Assembly: GCF_002284535.1 (NCBI RefSeq)
Contig: NZ_NPKH01000020.1
Span: 372,001-436,000 of the forward strand
Length of the DNA stretch: 64,000 nucleotides
From: Mesorhizobium wenxiniae
GTDB taxonomy: Bacteria > Pseudomonadota > Alphaproteobacteria > Rhizobiales > Rhizobiaceae
Reading direction: 5' to 3'
Shown here: piece after piece, positions 28,970 to 38,943 of the stretch
How positions within the stretch are numbered: position 1 is the stretch's first letter
Layout of the letters: the number at the start of each line of letters is the position of its first letter
Notes under the pieces: model-generated
Told to the model about the DNA's origin: nothing
Database searches by the model: none
The model's input: the letters and a program-made list of their open reading frames with translations, nothing else
Made by a program: the position numbers and the translations under genes

Positions 28970-29640
28970 TCTGGCAGCAGCTGCAAAGCCTCGCCGGCAG
29001 CTATCCCCTCGCCTTGCGCGGCCTCGGCATGACTGTGATGCTGTCGCTGATCAGCCTGGTGCTAGGCACGCTGATCGGCTTTGGCCTCGGCATCCTGCGG
29101 ACCGGCGGCAACCGGCTGATCAGCAGCGTGATCGGCGCCTGGGTCGACCTGATCCGCGGCACACCATTCCTGGTGCAGATCTTCCTGATCTTCTTCATCC
29201 TGCCGGAACTCGGCATCGAGCTGGACGCCTTCAGCGCCGGCATCATCGCGCTGACCAATCTGGCTGCTTGCTTCATCTGCGAGATCGTCGTCGCCGGCAT
29301 CCGCTCGGTGCCGACCGGCCAGGTCGAGGCGGCGCTGGCGTCCGGCCTGTCGCGTTGGCAGCGTATGCGCCAGGTGGTGCTGCCGCAGGCGATGCGCATC
29401 GTGCTGCCGCCGCTGGTCGGGCAATATGTGCTGCTGATCAAGGATTCCTCGGTTGTTTCGGCCATCGGGCTCACCGACCTCACCCGCGTCGGCTGGCTGG
29501 TGGTGCAGCGTGTGCCCAACGGGCTGCTGGTCTTCTTCCTCGTCGGCCTCGGCTACTTCATCGTCTGCTATCCGCTGATCATGCTGGCCCGCCGGCTGGA
29601 GCAGCGCATCGGTGCGGCTCATGGCGAGGTGCAATTGTGA
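28966..29640 (+). CDS. amino-acid ABC transporter permease (second)
   Basis: A 224-residue partner permease. [20 protein letters not shown] opens it, [10 protein letters not shown] is the conserved periplasmic motif, and [20 protein letters not shown] is the loop that docks on the ATPase. It overlaps both neighbours by four bases, giving strict translational coupling with the upstream permease and the downstream ATPase. Confidence 0.87.
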   Translation: MIWQQLQSLAGSYPLALRGLGMTVMLSLISLVLGTLIGFGLGILRTGGNRLISSVIGAWVDLIRGTPFLVQIFLIFFILPELGIELDAFSAGIIALTNLAACFICEIVVAGIRSVPTGQVEAALASGLSRWQRMRQVVLPQAMRIVLPPLVGQYVLLIKDSSVVSAIGLTDLTRVGWLVVQRVPNGLLVFFLVGLGYFIVCYPLIMLARRLEQRIGAAHGEVQL

Positions 29641-30392
29641 CGAACTCCAGCAGCAGCACCGGCATGATCGAGTTTCGCGGCGTCAACAAATGGTTCGGCA
29701 CGCTCAATGTGCTCAGGGATATCACGCTGAGCGTCGAGCCGCGCGAAGTGGTCGTCGTCTGCGGGCCGAGCGGCTCGGGCAAGAGCACCTTGATCCGCTG
29801 CATCAACGGTCTGGAGACGATCCGCGACGGCGACCTGGTGGTCGACGGCCAGCGCCTCGGCGACCCCGCCACCAACATGGCGCGGCTGCGCACCGAGATC
29901 GGCTTCGTCTTCCAGTCCTTCAACCTCTATCCGCACAAGACAGCGCTCGAAAACGTGACGCTGGCGCCGATCCATGTCCGCAAGATCCCGCGCGCTGAAG
30001 CCGAGAAGGCCGGGCGCGAGCTGCTCGCCAAGGTCGGCCTTGCCGACAAGGTGAATGCCTATCCCGCGCAACTCTCCGGCGGCCAACAGCAGCGCGTGGC
30101 GATTGCGCGCTGCCTCGGCATGCGCCCCAAGATCATGCTGTTCGACGAGCCGACCTCGGCGCTCGACCCCGAGATGATCTCGGAAGTCCTCGACGTCATG
30201 GTCGCGGTCGCCGAGGAAGGCATGACCATGATGGTGGTGACCCACGAGATGGGCTTTGCCCGCAAGGTCGCGCAGCGGGTGGTGTTCATGGATGCCGGCG
30301 CCATCGTCGAAAGCGGTACGCCCGACGAGTTCTTCTCGCACCCGAAGACCGACCGCAGCCGTGCCTTTCTCAGCAAGATCCTGCGGCATTAG
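29637..30392 (+). CDS. amino-acid ABC transporter ATP-binding protein
   Basis: A 251-residue ATPase of the GlnQ/HisP class. Walker A is GPSGSGKST, the signature LSGGQQQR, Walker [16 protein letters not shown] and the switch His in VVTHEMGF. The GTG at 29637 overlaps the permease stop (GTGA) and has GAGG eight bases before it. An ATG at 29664 is the alternative. It completes the four-gene importer that follows the saccharopine-dehydrogenase-like gene. Confidence 0.9.
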   Translation: MTNSSSSTGMIEFRGVNKWFGTLNVLRDITLSVEPREVVVVCGPSGSGKSTLIRCINGLETIRDGDLVVDGQRLGDPATNMARLRTEIGFVFQSFNLYPHKTALENVTLAPIHVRKIPRAEAEKAGRELLAKVGLADKVNAYPAQLSGGQQQRVAIARCLGMRPKIMLFDEPTSALDPEMISEVLDVMVAVAEEGMTMMVVTHEMGFARKVAQRVVFMDAGAIVESGTPDEFFSHPKTDRSRAFLSKILRH

Positions 30393-30856
30393 GGCCAAAC
30401 TCAATCAGCTGGCCGCCGCCAAAGGCCGAGGGAAACGGACATTCGAAGCCGGTCGTCCAAAAGGCCGCTGCGCGCCAAGAGCGGTCATCGCCGAACCACT
30501 ACTCAGGCGTCGCGTTTGGGCCGGAAGCGGAATGGCGGCTTTTGGCGTCCGAAGAACGATAGCGGACGTTCAGCCCAGTGGGACCAAGGTCTGAAGCTGA
30601 CTCTTTCGAGACCTCCGGGGGTCGATGCTCTATCCCGAAACCGGACGTTGATCGCGACCAGCGCGGATGACCCTATCCGGACCTTGCTGCCAAGAAATCC
30701 CTCCCCGAAAGCGGACGTCGAGCACAACCAGCGCTGGACCCAATCCTGACCTTCCCTACATGACCTCATTCCCGAAATCAGACATTTCGCCCGACGGCAT
30801 CATACCCATGGTTCCTTGTCCAACTCCGTCCGGGTGGCCGGCGTTCGGCTCGTGGT
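30393..30856. repeat. gene-free stretch with degenerate GAAA-CGGAC repeats
   Basis: No credible gene in 464 bases. It holds a family of short related words: 30557-30571, CCCGAAACCGGACGTTG at 30634-30650, CCCGAAAGCGGACGTCG at 30704-30720 and CCCGAAATCAGACATTT at 30771-30787. The second and third belong to two imperfect 50-base direct copies 70 bases apart (30634-30683 and 30704-30753). The same word recurs inverted at 36053-36068 and in diverged form at 37664-37685. This looks like decayed repetitive DNA. Confidence 0.55.
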
Positions 30857-33070
30857 TCATGCGGTCAGGACATCCTCAATCTTGATCGGCAATGTCCGCA
30901 CACGCTTGCCCGTCGCGTGGAACACCGCGTTGGCAATTGCCGGAGCGGTACCAACCAGCGCGATCTCGCCCAGCCCTTTCACGCCAACCGGGTTCACATG
31001 TGGATCGACCTCATCGACGAACAGCGCCTCCAGCTTCGGAGTATCAAGATTCACAGGCACGAGATAGTCAGCCATGTGGGCGTTGACCGGCCGTCCGTCA
31101 CGCACATCCAGAACAGTGCGTTCCATCAACGCCATGCCGATACCGCCGATCATGCCGCCCGTGCATTGGCTACTGGCAAGCAGCGGGTTAACTACCCGCC
31201 CGATGCCATACGCACCGGCAAGGCGACGTACCCTGATCGTTCCGACGTCCGGATCGACCGAAACTTCGGCAAAAACTGCCCCGAAGGAATGCATCGAATA
31301 CTTTTCGGCAATCTCCGGATCGCGTTGGGCCGAACCGTCAGCCTCGATCGGATTGCCCGCCTTGGCCAAGATGTCCTGGTAGGACAGTCCCGGCGATGCG
31401 TCTCCGCGTCGACGGAGGCCTCCGTCCACCCATTCAAGAACTTCCATCGAAGCCTCAAAGACAGGCGAGCCAGCATCGGCAATCGCCTGGCGAGTTGCCT
31501 GAGACTGCACTTCCAGGCAAGCGGCACGGATGGCGGACCCCACCGAAGCCATCGTCCAGGAGCCGCCGTGCGACGGTGTTGGCGGGTAGTCCGTCGTGCC
31601 AAGCCCGAACCGTACCTGTTCCGGCTGCAGCCCCAGGAATTCTGCCGCCACCTGCGTCATTGACGTATAAGTGCCCGGCCCCATGTCGCTGGCGGCCGCT
31701 TCAACTTCGGCAGTTCCGTCCGCGAGCAGCCGCACCCTGGCGCTCGAGGGCGCATGGAAAGCTGGGTAGGTGGCGGTTGCGGTGCCCATGCCGATCAGAA
31801 GACGTCCATCGCGCATGGAACGCGGTTCGGGAGTCCTTCGAGCCCAACCGAAGCGTTCGGCACCAAGTTCGTAACACTGGATCAGGGAGCGACTGGAGAA
31901 AGGCTTGTTTTCAGCTTCGTCAATCTGCGGCTCGTTCCGGCGTCTCAACTCGATCGGGTCGATCCCTAGCTTGTAGGACAGCTCGTCCATGGCGCTTTCG
32001 AGCGCAAAGATGCCGCTTGCCTCGCCCGGGCCGCGCATGTGGTTCGGCGTGGCGGTATCGAGTTGTGCAAGGCGGTACTGGGTGCGCAAGTTCGGGCAGG
32101 AGTACAGGTACTCGGTGACCGCAGTCAGGGCTTCCGTGAACTGCTCGTAGCGGCTCGTCTCTCCGGTACCTTCGTGGATAACGCCCGTAAGCTTGCCATC
32201 GGGAGTGGCACCCAGCGCAACCCTCTGAAGCGACCGCGGCCGATGGCCCGTCGTGAAGAACATCTGCTTGCGGGTGAGCACAAGCTTGACGGGCCGCTGG
32301 ACCTGCCGCGCTGCAATTGCCGCCAGCGTCACGTGCGGCCATGTCCTCAGGCTCGTGCCGAAGGCTCCGCCGATGAAGGGGCAGATGACCTCGACGTTCT
32401 CGATAGGCAGGCCGAACACCGCGGCGATCTCGGCCTGCTCGTTGACGAGAAACTGGCTCTTGCTCCACAGGGTCAGCCGATCGCCATTCCAGGCAGCGAC
32501 CGTCGCATGCGGCTCCATAGGGTTATGGTTCTCACGGGCGATGTCATAGTTCTCGTCGACCTTGATGGCGGCCTCCGCCACTGCGGCATCGGCATCGCCC
32601 CGCGATCGGTCCGCCTTGCCCGTCCCTGGAACGATTCTGGCTACCTCCTCATCTGCGTGATCGACGATCGGTCGGTGAGCGTCATAGGCAATACGGAGCG
32701 CCGCGGCAGCGCGCTCGGCATGGTCGATGGTATCCGCCACGACGATGGCGACGGGCTGGCCGTAGAAGCGAACGCTGTCGTCCTGCAGCACGTGCAGCCG
32801 TTCACCGACCGCTGGATCGATGATGCCCTTGTGCGGCAGATAAGGCAGTTTCGGAGCATTGCGATGGGTGATCAACGCGACGACGCCGGGCATGCGCTCG
32901 ACCTCGACGCCTTCGATTCCCGTGACTCGGCCAAGACCGACGGTCGCGCTTACGAGCGCGGCGTAGAGCTGACCTGGCTGGTTGAAATCGGCGGGGTAGC
33001 GCGCCTTGCCTGTGACCTTGGTGCGGCCATCGACCCGCGTCAAAGGTTTTCCAATGACGTTCATGCTCAT
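30857..33070 (-). CDS. aldehyde/xanthine dehydrogenase molybdopterin-binding subunit (PaoC-like)
   Basis: A 737-residue large subunit of a molybdenum hydroxylase. The N-terminal RVDGRTKVTGKARYPADFNQ begins the first domain, GGAFGTSLRTWPH lines the cofactor site, and GVKGLGEIALVG near the C-terminus carries the catalytic Glu. It resembles the periplasmic aldehyde oxidoreductase subunit PaoC. ATG 33070 overlaps the FAD-subunit stop by four bases, so the three subunits are coupled. The longer open frame to 33247 is rejected for that reason. The aldehyde or heterocycle oxidised is unknown. Confidence 0.88.
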   Translation of the reverse strand: MSMNVIGKPLTRVDGRTKVTGKARYPADFNQPGQLYAALVSATVGLGRVTGIEGVEVERMPGVVALITHRNAPKLPYLPHKGIIDPAVGERLHVLQDDSVRFYGQPVAIVVADTIDHAERAAAALRIAYDAHRPIVDHADEEVARIVPGTGKADRSRGDADAAVAEAAIKVDENYDIARENHNPMEPHATVAAWNGDRLTLWSKSQFLVNEQAEIAAVFGLPIENVEVICPFIGGAFGTSLRTWPHVTLAAIAARQVQRPVKLVLTRKQMFFTTGHRPRSLQRVALGATPDGKLTGVIHEGTGETSRYEQFTEALTAVTEYLYSCPNLRTQYRLAQLDTATPNHMRGPGEASGIFALESAMDELSYKLGIDPIELRRRNEPQIDEAENKPFSSRSLIQCYELGAERFGWARRTPEPRSMRDGRLLIGMGTATATYPAFHAPSSARVRLLADGTAEVEAAASDMGPGTYTSMTQVAAEFLGLQPEQVRFGLGTTDYPPTPSHGGSWTMASVGSAIRAACLEVQSQATRQAIADAGSPVFEASMEVLEWVDGGLRRRGDASPGLSYQDILAKAGNPIEADGSAQRDPEIAEKYSMHSFGAVFAEVSVDPDVGTIRVRRLAGAYGIGRVVNPLLASSQCTGGMIGGIGMALMERTVLDVRDGRPVNAHMADYLVPVNLDTPKLEALFVDEVDPHVNPVGVKGLGEIALVGTAPAIANAVFHATGKRVRTLPIKIEDVLTA

Positions 33071-34044
33071 GCGACCTCTCCCGCCATCTGCAGCGCCCGG
33101 ACGATCGTCCTGGGCAAGAGCGCGACCTTGAAGGCGTTGTGGTGCAACGGCCGAACGCCCTCGGTGGCAAGTTGCGCGGCTTCCTCGAAGGCCTGCCTGT
33201 CCGGCTTCCTTCCGGCAAGCGCGGCCTCGCAGGCGCGAAGCCGCCACGGACGCGTGCCTACGCCGCCTGCTGCAATTCGCGCCTCGCGGATCACGCCGTC
33301 CTCGATGGCAAGGGCGGCTGCGGCCGACACCAAAGCAAATTCGTAGGAGGCACGGTCGCGGACCTTGAGGTATCGAGCTCTGAGCGCATAGGGTCCGCCC
33401 GGCACGCGGATTTCGACAATCAGTTCGCCCGGCAGCAATGTGTGTTCGAGATGCGGCGTATCACCTGGCAGCCGGAAGAGTTCCTCCACCGGGAAGCTGC
33501 GCTCGCCCTGCGGACCTTGCACGCGCATGGCGGCATCGAGTGCGACCAGCGCTACCGCGACATCCGACGGGTGCGTCGCCACGCAATGATCGCTCGTGCC
33601 AAGGATGGCATGGCCAGCGTTCAGCCCGTCGATGGCGGCGCAGCCTGATCCGGGAGTGCGCTTGTTGCAGCCGACATCAAGCATGCGGAAGTATGGACAG
33701 CGCACCCGCTGCAACATGTTCCCGCCCATGGAAGCCATGTTCCGCAATTGTGGCGAAGCGCCTTCGATCAGGCTTTCCGCGATCAGTGGCTGCAGGCGCT
33801 GAACGTCGGAATCCGCGGCGACTTCGGCCATGCGCGCGAGCGCGCCAATGACCAGGTCTTCGCCTTCCAAACGGATGCCGCCCAGAGGAAGCCTATTAAT
33901 GTCGACCAGCCGCTCCGGGCGCTCCACCTCGTCCCGCATCAGATCGACGAGCGTGGTGCCGCCGGCAATGTAACGTGCACCCGTAGCGGCAGCGGCGATG
34001 GCGGCCTCGGTGCTGCCTGCCTTTTCCAGCGTGAAGGGAAACAT
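33067..34044 (-). CDS. molybdenum hydroxylase FAD-binding subunit (PaoB-like)
   Basis: A 325-residue medium subunit that passes electrons from the molybdenum centre through FAD. ARYIAGGTTLVDLMRDEVER is the FAD pyrophosphate motif, and the NMASMGGNMLQRVRCPYFRM region with CNKRTPGSGC supplies Cys residues for the extra iron-sulfur cluster known in PaoB-type subunits. GGAG precedes the ATG. It lies three bases after the 2Fe-2S gene and overlaps the large-subunit gene. Confidence 0.88.
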   Translation of the reverse strand: MFPFTLEKAGSTEAAIAAAATGARYIAGGTTLVDLMRDEVERPERLVDINRLPLGGIRLEGEDLVIGALARMAEVAADSDVQRLQPLIAESLIEGASPQLRNMASMGGNMLQRVRCPYFRMLDVGCNKRTPGSGCAAIDGLNAGHAILGTSDHCVATHPSDVAVALVALDAAMRVQGPQGERSFPVEELFRLPGDTPHLEHTLLPGELIVEIRVPGGPYALRARYLKVRDRASYEFALVSAAAALAIEDGVIREARIAAGGVGTRPWRLRACEAALAGRKPDRQAFEEAAQLATEGVRPLHHNAFKVALLPRTIVRALQMAGEVA

Positions 34045-34047
34045 GGG

Positions 34048-34656
34048 TCAGCTCCTTTCCGCCGCGTCCGCGACTGCCGCGACGATGCCCGGGTAGGCGC
34101 CGCAGCGGCAGATGTTGCCGCTCATCCAGAACTGGATTTCGTCAGGCGATCGCGCGTGACCTTCGGCGATGCAGCCAAGACCGGACATGATCTGGCCGGA
34201 TGTGCAGAAACCGCATTGGAGGCCCTCGTGCTCCACGAAAGCCGCCTGAAGAGGGTGAAGCTCACCGTCCTTTTCCAGCCCTTCAATAGTCTGGATCTCG
34301 GCACCATCGTGCATGGACGCAAGTGTCAGGCATGAGACGATGCGCTTGCCGTCGACAAGGATGGTGCACGCACCACAGGCACCCTGGTTACAGCCCTTCT
34401 TGGTTCCGGGGAGATCGAGCGTTTCTCGCAGGACATCGAGGATAGACTGACGCGGGTCGACAGTGAGGGTATGGGCACGACCGTTCACGGTCATCGATAC
34501 GGCCATGACACTGCTGACACCTGCCGGGGAGCTTGTTGCCGCCGCTGATTGAAGCGGCAATGCGGCCAGCGCTACCGCCCCGGCTGTTGCCTGAAGCGCT
34601 TCCCGACGCGAAATGATTGGACCAGGCGAATGCATTTCCGACGAATTCTCGGCCAT
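34048..34656 (-). CDS. molybdenum hydroxylase 2Fe-2S subunit with Tat leader (PaoA-like)
   Basis: A 202-residue small subunit with two [2Fe-2S] clusters: the plant-type site CNQGACGACTILVDGKRIVSC and the second site with CGFC and CRCG. The N-terminus has a twin-arginine leader, SRREALQATAGAVALAALPL, so the whole complex should be carried folded to the periplasm, as in PaoABC. It is the first gene of the three-subunit operon. The likely regulator is the AraC-type protein encoded just upstream on the same strand. Confidence 0.9.
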   Translation of the reverse strand: MAENSSEMHSPGPIISRREALQATAGAVALAALPLQSAAATSSPAGVSSVMAVSMTVNGRAHTLTVDPRQSILDVLRETLDLPGTKKGCNQGACGACTILVDGKRIVSCLTLASMHDGAEIQTIEGLEKDGELHPLQAAFVEHEGLQCGFCTSGQIMSGLGCIAEGHARSPDEIQFWMSGNICRCGAYPGIVAAVADAAERS

Positions 34657-34871
34657 GAAGGAACATCCTCTTCAGCTCAGATGATCGCGAAGAGGATAGT
34701 TCCTATGCCGCTGTGTCACTGTCGCGATATTTCGGGAATTGTCTGAATCTTGCGGCCATCGGCGGACAGCGAGACGGCTCCGCGCAAAGGCTTGTGCGGA
34801 CCCCGTTCAGGGCATTTGATGGCAGGACGCTCGCCCTGTTCGACGGCTGGGGTCTGGGGTGGCACGCAATT

Positions 34872-35765
34872 TCATAGTCGGCGCCGGAACTCGCTCGGCG
34901 TGAGGCCAACCACCTTGTGGAAATTCGCCGAGAAAGATGAGGGTGTTTGGTACCCTATCACAAGAGCGATGTCGGTGATGCGCAACGTCCGGTCTTTCAG
35001 GAGCTTCTTCGCATAGGCGATCCGCTGCCGGGTCAGCCATTCATGCGGCGTACACCCGGTCGCCATGCGGAAGGCCGTGCAAAAATGGAAGCGGCTCAAA
35101 TTGACCAGATCGGCTAATTCCTGGACCCGGATATCCTGCGCAAAATTTTCCCGCACATAGGCGGTGACGCGCTTGACCTGCCAGCCCGCCAGCCCCCGCC
35201 GCGGTCCAGACGAGATCGGCATCGAAGTTGCTGAGTGGGCTCTGAGGAGCTGAAGGCACACAAGATCGAGGAGCTGCTCAACGAACAGGTGCGACATCGC
35301 GTCTCCCGAACTGATCTCGTCGTTGATCAACGACATGATCGTGAACAGTTTGGGATCGCTAAAATTCACGCGGTCAAGCAGCTCGGGCTCGCGGCCATTG
35401 CCTACCTGATCGGCACACGACAGGAGGCGATTATGGCCCAAAAAGATGTTCGAGACCTCGACGGCACCGTCCGCCCGCCACTGACCATCATGCCCTCTCG
35501 CTGCGAATGTTATGGTCCCGATCGCCGCGGGAGCACGAATAATCTGGCCGCCGATCTTCACCGAGGCCATACCATGCCCGGCGTACTTCGCAGAGATGAC
35601 ATGATCTTTCAGGGGCGGTAAATTGTATTCGAACGGCTCGTTCCGCCATCGGCCGACTAAACGGGTATCGCCTGAAAATACCTCTGGAATCACGGGTGGC
35701 ATAATGCCCCGTTGCAAACGACTTATATGAACCGTCGCGTCCGCAAGCGCTTGTTGTCGCCCCAT
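34872..35765 (-). CDS. AraC-family transcriptional regulator
   Basis: A 297-residue protein with a variable N-terminal sensor half and a C-terminal AraC DNA-binding domain of about 100 residues: ENFAQDIRVQELADLVNLSR as the first helix-turn-helix and RITDIALVIGYQTPSSFSAN as the second, followed by FHKVVGLTPSEFRRRL. It precedes the molybdenum hydroxylase operon on the same strand by 215 bases and is a plausible activator of it. The inducer is unknown. Confidence 0.86.
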   Translation of the reverse strand: MGRQQALADATVHISRLQRGIMPPVIPEVFSGDTRLVGRWRNEPFEYNLPPLKDHVISAKYAGHGMASVKIGGQIIRAPAAIGTITFAARGHDGQWRADGAVEVSNIFLGHNRLLSCADQVGNGREPELLDRVNFSDPKLFTIMSLINDEISSGDAMSHLFVEQLLDLVCLQLLRAHSATSMPISSGPRRGLAGWQVKRVTAYVRENFAQDIRVQELADLVNLSRFHFCTAFRMATGCTPHEWLTRQRIAYAKKLLKDRTLRITDIALVIGYQTPSSFSANFHKVVGLTPSEFRRRL

Positions 35766-36281
35766 CTGGGATTTCTCTTGTCGAGCTGTAAGAGCCTATG
35801 CCCTTGCGCAACACTAGCATTTGTCGTTTCGCCCGAAAACATCGTTCAAACAGTCAAACCTACTGTCTTGCGCGAATTGCAGCTTTGAATCGTGGCTGCT
35901 TTTCTGCCTATCGGCAGGTCGCCGGCGTGCCCACACCGCTCAGCTGAACATCCGCAATGGGTCCGATTCCGGCCGCACCGCGAGCGTCAGCTTCGGAGAA
36001 GCGCCGGAAAGTCGGCAATTGGCGCAACCACGACCAATAGCTTCGCGCTGCCGATGTCCGCTTTCGAGTAACAGCGAAATTGCTTCGAATGACCAAGATG
36101 GGCTCAAAGCTGTCATTCGTGGCCGACCGCTTTGATCTGCGGACTTGTCGATTGGTTGCACTGGCGCTTCCGTCGGACGAAGATTGACCGGCGGGATGAG
36201 TGGGCGTGGCTGTCTGTTGTCATCCGAGTCCTGCAGGGGGAGCTAACCAGCGGACCGGGCCCACTGGTGTAGATAGCGAAA
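35766..36281. other. gene-free stretch with decayed repeats
   Basis: 516 bases with no credible gene. GATGTCCGCTTTCGAG at 36053-36068 is the inverted form of the degenerate repeat seen at 30.6-30.8 kb. The surrounding 35900-36130 has the same low-information, mixed-frame character. No promoter could be assigned with confidence. Confidence 0.45.
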
Positions 36282-37517
36282 CTACGCACTCGTCTGCATC
36301 GAGCTCAGTAGGCGTCGCTCTTCTTCGACAATATAATCGCGGATGACTGGGACATCGTCACGGCGAGTCGAGATCAGTATCTGGAAGACAAAATTTGAAC
36401 CGTTTAGGAAGCCGAGTTCGGCCGACGCCAGATAGAAATCCCACATACGGCAGAAGCGTTCGCCCATCATGGCGACTGCCTCCTCGCGCCTGGCCTCATA
36501 ACCGAGACGCCAATCGTGGATCGTCCAGTAATAGTGCAGCCGCAAATTTTCGCAGTCGGCGCACCAGATCCCCGTGCGCTCCAACGAGGCAAACACCTCT
36601 GACAAAGCCGGCACATACCCACCTGGAAAGATATACTTGCGGATGAACGGCGCCGTCGTACCAGGCGGTGACATGCGTCCGATCGCATGAACCAATGCGA
36701 AGCCGCCCTCCTTTAACAATCTATTAATGATCGTGAAATAGCTGTCGAAATGAACGACGCCCACGTGCTCCATCATTCCGATCGAGACAACACGGTCGAA
36801 CTGTCCGCTGATCTCGCGATAGTCGACCTCGCGAAAATCGATCTGATGAGCGACCCCGGCCTCGATCGCTCGAAGCCGAGACGCCGCCAATTGCTCCGTC
36901 GAAACGTTGATCGCCGTGACCTTCACGTCGCAATACTTGGCGAGATAGATGGCGAGAGCGCCCCAGCCTGAGCCGATTTCCAGCACATGCATGCCCGGCT
37001 CTAGCTTGAGCTTCGCGGCAATGTGGCGATGCTTGTCCATCTGCGCTTGCTGCAGACTGTTGTCCGGTGCCGTGTAATAGGCGCACGAATAGGTCATTGT
37101 CTCGTCGAGCCATAGCTCATAAAATTTCGTCGGGATGTCGTAGTGATGCTGAACGTTTTTGGCGGCGAGACCGAGCTTGTTGTTCTGCTGGCGCCGGCGC
37201 AACGCACGCCAGACTTTCCGCAACGCCTTCTGAACAGGGTGGGCTGCCAACCCAGTGCGGTTGACGGAAAAAAGTGACAAGAGGTCAAATGCTTTGCCAC
37301 CGTTCTCGATCGACAAGCGGCCATCCATGTAGGCTTCGGCCGCCTTCAGTTCCGGATTGAAGAAGATCTCGCGTTCGACCGCTCTGTCGGTTAGGCGGAT
37401 CGTCACGTCGGGCCCATCCTGTCCACTGCCGAAGGCTTGCCTGAAGCCGTCCTCGAATATGACAGTCAGGCACCCGTTTTTTACAAAACGGGAAAGCAGA
37501 TTTGGCAGCAGACGCAT
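36282..37517 (-). CDS. cfa: cyclopropane-fatty-acyl-phospholipid synthase
   Basis: A 411-residue SAM-dependent enzyme that adds a methylene bridge to unsaturated acyl chains of membrane phospholipids. VLEIGSGWGALAIYLA near residue 180 is the SAM site. NVQHHYDIPTKFYELWLDET and MTYSCAYY upstream are family hallmarks, and EHVGVVHFDSYF and IFPGGYVPAL carry active-site residues. Length is normal for the family. It is monocistronic, flanked by repeat-rich spacers. The product usually protects membranes in stationary phase or acid stress. Confidence 0.9.
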   Translation of the reverse strand: MRLLPNLLSRFVKNGCLTVIFEDGFRQAFGSGQDGPDVTIRLTDRAVEREIFFNPELKAAEAYMDGRLSIENGGKAFDLLSLFSVNRTGLAAHPVQKALRKVWRALRRRQQNNKLGLAAKNVQHHYDIPTKFYELWLDETMTYSCAYYTAPDNSLQQAQMDKHRHIAAKLKLEPGMHVLEIGSGWGALAIYLAKYCDVKVTAINVSTEQLAASRLRAIEAGVAHQIDFREVDYREISGQFDRVVSIGMMEHVGVVHFDSYFTIINRLLKEGGFALVHAIGRMSPPGTTAPFIRKYIFPGGYVPALSEVFASLERTGIWCADCENLRLHYYWTIHDWRLGYEARREEAVAMMGERFCRMWDFYLASAELGFLNGSNFVFQILISTRRDDVPVIRDYIVEEERRLLSSMQTSA

Positions 37518-37882
37518 TGTGGCTCGTTTCTCGTCACTTGCCCCGTAAGTATGACTACCAAGTGTCGGTACATCAATACCGATCTGGGGGCGGAGAGGGA
37601 TCGGACTTCAGAAGTCTCCTCCCAATGCCGAAGTAGCGACCCATCCGGGGCAGCCTGCCCGGCGATCAGAAATGTCTGCTTCTGGCGCAATAAGATGTCC
37701 AGGGTGGTCGCCGGCAGCGTCTGCTATCCGCAATCGCAAAGATCGCCTCAAGGGCGGACATTCGGCGCAAAGGTGTCATGCACGGCTCCGTTTGCGAGAG
37801 TCTGCTTCGGGTCAGATCGCGTCATGCGACGCTCGCAATTGAACGACCGCAGAGGGATCAGATCGCGTCATGCCTGCGTTCC
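37518..37882. other. gene-free stretch with decayed repeats
   Basis: 365 bases with no credible gene. GATCAGAAATGTCTGCTTC at 37664-37682 is a diverged inverted copy of the GAAA-CGGAC word, and AGGGCGGACATTCGG at 37750-37764 is a forward one. A GATCGCGTCATGC word occurs twice (37816-37828 and 37861-37873), 45 bases apart. Confidence 0.45.
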
Positions 37883-38929
37883 TCAGAGCGTCGCCAGCCG
37901 GGAATTTGTTATGGTCTTTCCATAGGCTCGGCGCAGCGTCCGCTTCTCCTCCAGCGCAACGATGACGGGTGTGGCAAAATCCGTGTTGTACATGCCGGCA
38001 AGCCGTGTCAGCCCGCCTGGCGTGAAGACGTTGATCTCCAGAAGTTTGTCGCCGACGATGTCGAGCCCAACCAGAAACATGCCGTCGCTGATCAATTTGG
38101 GGCGCACCATCTCGGCAATGCCCAACATCGTGTCCGTTACCTTGACCTTGCGGGCTGTTCCGGCAGCATGGATATTGGACCGGACGTCGCCCTTGGCTGG
38201 AACGCGGCGAAAGGCTGCGTAATTGCCGTCGCGCGCCAGCGGCAGGCCGTTCATCAGGAAAAGACGCACGTCACCAGCCTTGGCCTCCGGAATGTAGACC
38301 TGCGCGATGAGATAGCCGGCGCCGCTGGCCGCCTCGAAGATCTGGTTGAGGTTGGAATCGGTAGGCTTTGCGATATGGAATACGTTCTTGCCACCCGACC
38401 CTTGCAGCGGTTTGACGATGCAGCCCTTCGAGTTTTTGTCGATGAATGCGCGGATCTCGGTGATATTGCGCGATATCAGGGTAGCCGGCCTGACCGCCTC
38501 GGGAAAGGACTGAAGGTAGAGCTTGCTCTGTGCCTGCCCCAGGCCGTCCGGATCGTTGACGACGATCACGCCGCGTTCTGCTGCGAGCCGCCCGAACATA
38601 ACGCCTGCGTTAGCGGCCCATGGTCGATCGGTGACGTCCAGCGACGGGTCGTTGCGCAGAAACACAATGTCGATATCGCTTATCGCGAAGGTCTTTTTCT
38701 GCTTCGCGGCATCCTTCAGGGCAGCATGCAGCTTGTCGGGCGTCTTGTAGGAAGCATCCGGCAGAACCGCGACGCTGACAGCCAGACCGTCATCCGGACG
38801 CAGTATGAAGTCGCCTGGTTCAACATAGACAACAGAATGGCCGCGCTGGACCGCAGCCAGCGCCAACGCTGTTGTCGTATAGCCAGGTGTCTCGCTCTCA
38901 ATGGAATTGACAAAAAACGCAATGCGCAT
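37883..38929 (-). CDS. RimK/glutathione-synthase-type ATP-grasp ligase
   Basis: A 348-residue ATP-grasp enzyme that should join a carboxylate to an amine or thiol at the expense of ATP. The N-terminal RIAFFVNSIESETPGYTTTA is a pre-ATP-grasp domain. GCIVKPLQGSGGKNVFHI is the ATP-binding lysine and glycine loop, and LLEINVFTPGGL near residue 320 supplies the Mg-binding Glu and Asn. ATG 38929 has GGAG nine bases before it; a TTG at 38947 overlaps the upstream stop and is the alternative. It is the last gene of a triad with a QEGLA metallopeptidase-like protein and an N-formylglutamate amidohydrolase. The peptide or metabolite made is unknown. Confidence 0.85.
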   Translation of the reverse strand: MRIAFFVNSIESETPGYTTTALALAAVQRGHSVVYVEPGDFILRPDDGLAVSVAVLPDASYKTPDKLHAALKDAAKQKKTFAISDIDIVFLRNDPSLDVTDRPWAANAGVMFGRLAAERGVIVVNDPDGLGQAQSKLYLQSFPEAVRPATLISRNITEIRAFIDKNSKGCIVKPLQGSGGKNVFHIAKPTDSNLNQIFEAASGAGYLIAQVYIPEAKAGDVRLFLMNGLPLARDGNYAAFRRVPAKGDVRSNIHAAGTARKVKVTDTMLGIAEMVRPKLISDGMFLVGLDIVGDKLLEINVFTPGGLTRLAGMYNTDFATPVIVALEEKRTLRRAYGKTITNSRLATL

Positions 38930-38943
38930 TGAGGAGACTCCGC

